NCBI GenBank assembly: GCA_029820875.1
Contig: JALGUK010000322.1
Location: 1,177 to 7,163 of the forward strand
Reading direction: 5' to 3'
DNA: 5,987 nucleotides
Source of the DNA: Candidatus Zipacnadia bacterium
Lineage (GTDB): Bacteria > Armatimonadota > UBA5377 > JALGUK01
Part shown: piece after piece, positions 5,752 through 5,987 of the stretch
How the letters are laid out: every line of letters starts with the position of its first letter
Numbering within the stretch: position 1 is the stretch's first letter
The notes under the pieces: generated by a model
Told to the model about the DNA's origin: nothing
The model's input: the letters and a program-made list of their open reading frames with translations, nothing else
Databases searched by the model: none
Program-made: the position numbers and the translations under genes

Positions 5752-5987
5752 GTGATACGCGCACTTTGGTCCGCCGCCTCAGGTATGGCTGCCCAGCAGC
5801 TCAACATGGACACGATTGCCCACAACCTCGCCAACGTCAACACCACCGGCTTCAAGCGCACCCGCGTTGATTTCCAGGACTTGCTCTATCAGACCCTTCG
5901 CGTCCCAGGTTCTGTGGTCGCTGAAGGTGCCGAAATCCCTACCGGCATTCAGGTCGGCCTGGGCGTCCGCACCGCAGCGACGCAGAA
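5752..5987 (+). CDS. flgG: FlgG, distal rod protein (5' end only)
   Basis: Distal rod protein, the main component of the flagellar drive shaft, exported by the same apparatus. Only the first 78 residues are in the window; the family is about 260 residues. The start codon is GTG. The N-terminal motif is complete and canonical: [16 protein letters not shown], then [15 protein letters not shown] (22-36) and FQDLLYQ. After this comes the start of the rod-specific stretch, [11 protein letters not shown]. This stretch is close to textbook FlgG, which separates it from the more divergent FlgF upstream. It follows flgF after 62 nt, and the two are probably co-transcribed. Confidence 0.95.
   Translation, partial: MIRALWSAASGMAAQQLNMDTIAHNLANVNTTGFKRTRVDFQDLLYQTLRVPGSVVAEGAEIPTGIQVGLGVRTAATQ

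Overview
The window is a co-directional (+ strand) stretch of a bacterial flagellar gene cluster. In order it holds the 3' end of fliP, then fliQ, fliR, flhB, flhA, flgF and the 5' end of flgG. Base composition looks moderately GC-rich with many C-ending codons. Gene content alone does not fix the phylum. The FlhA loop after its third membrane segment has the short form I associate with Bacillus FlhA, and a promoter-like site upstream of flgF matches the sigma-28/SigD consensus. No 16S or other marker is present, so I do not assign a taxon.

Layout: 1-264 fliP end; 303-572 fliQ; 573-673 a spacer that can fold into hairpins; 674-1438 fliR, which has no ATG/GTG/TTG start where one is needed and probably begins at ACG; 1461-2546 flhB, whose autocleavage motif reads NPTT rather than NPTH; 2619-4827 flhA, frameshifted by an exact 43-bp tandem duplication at 2871-2956; 4869-4895 a sigma-28-like promoter; 4937-5689 flgF; 5752 to the window end flgG. 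Gaps between genes are 22-109 nt and there are no tRNA, rRNA, CRISPR or mobile-element signals. The minus strand carries only shadow ORFs.

Function: FliP, FliQ and FliR form the export gate of the flagellar type III secretion system in the inner membrane. FlhB sets substrate specificity and FlhA is the proton-motive-force-coupled platform that docks cargo. FlgF and FlgG are rod proteins exported through that gate. The cluster therefore pairs the export machine with two of its early axial cargos.

This is a known system, not a new one. What is unusual is damage or variation at three points in the export apparatus: the fliR start, the FlhB cleavage motif and the flhA reading frame. These could mean a decaying or switchable flagellum, or base-level errors in the assembly. 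Raw-read support would separate these.
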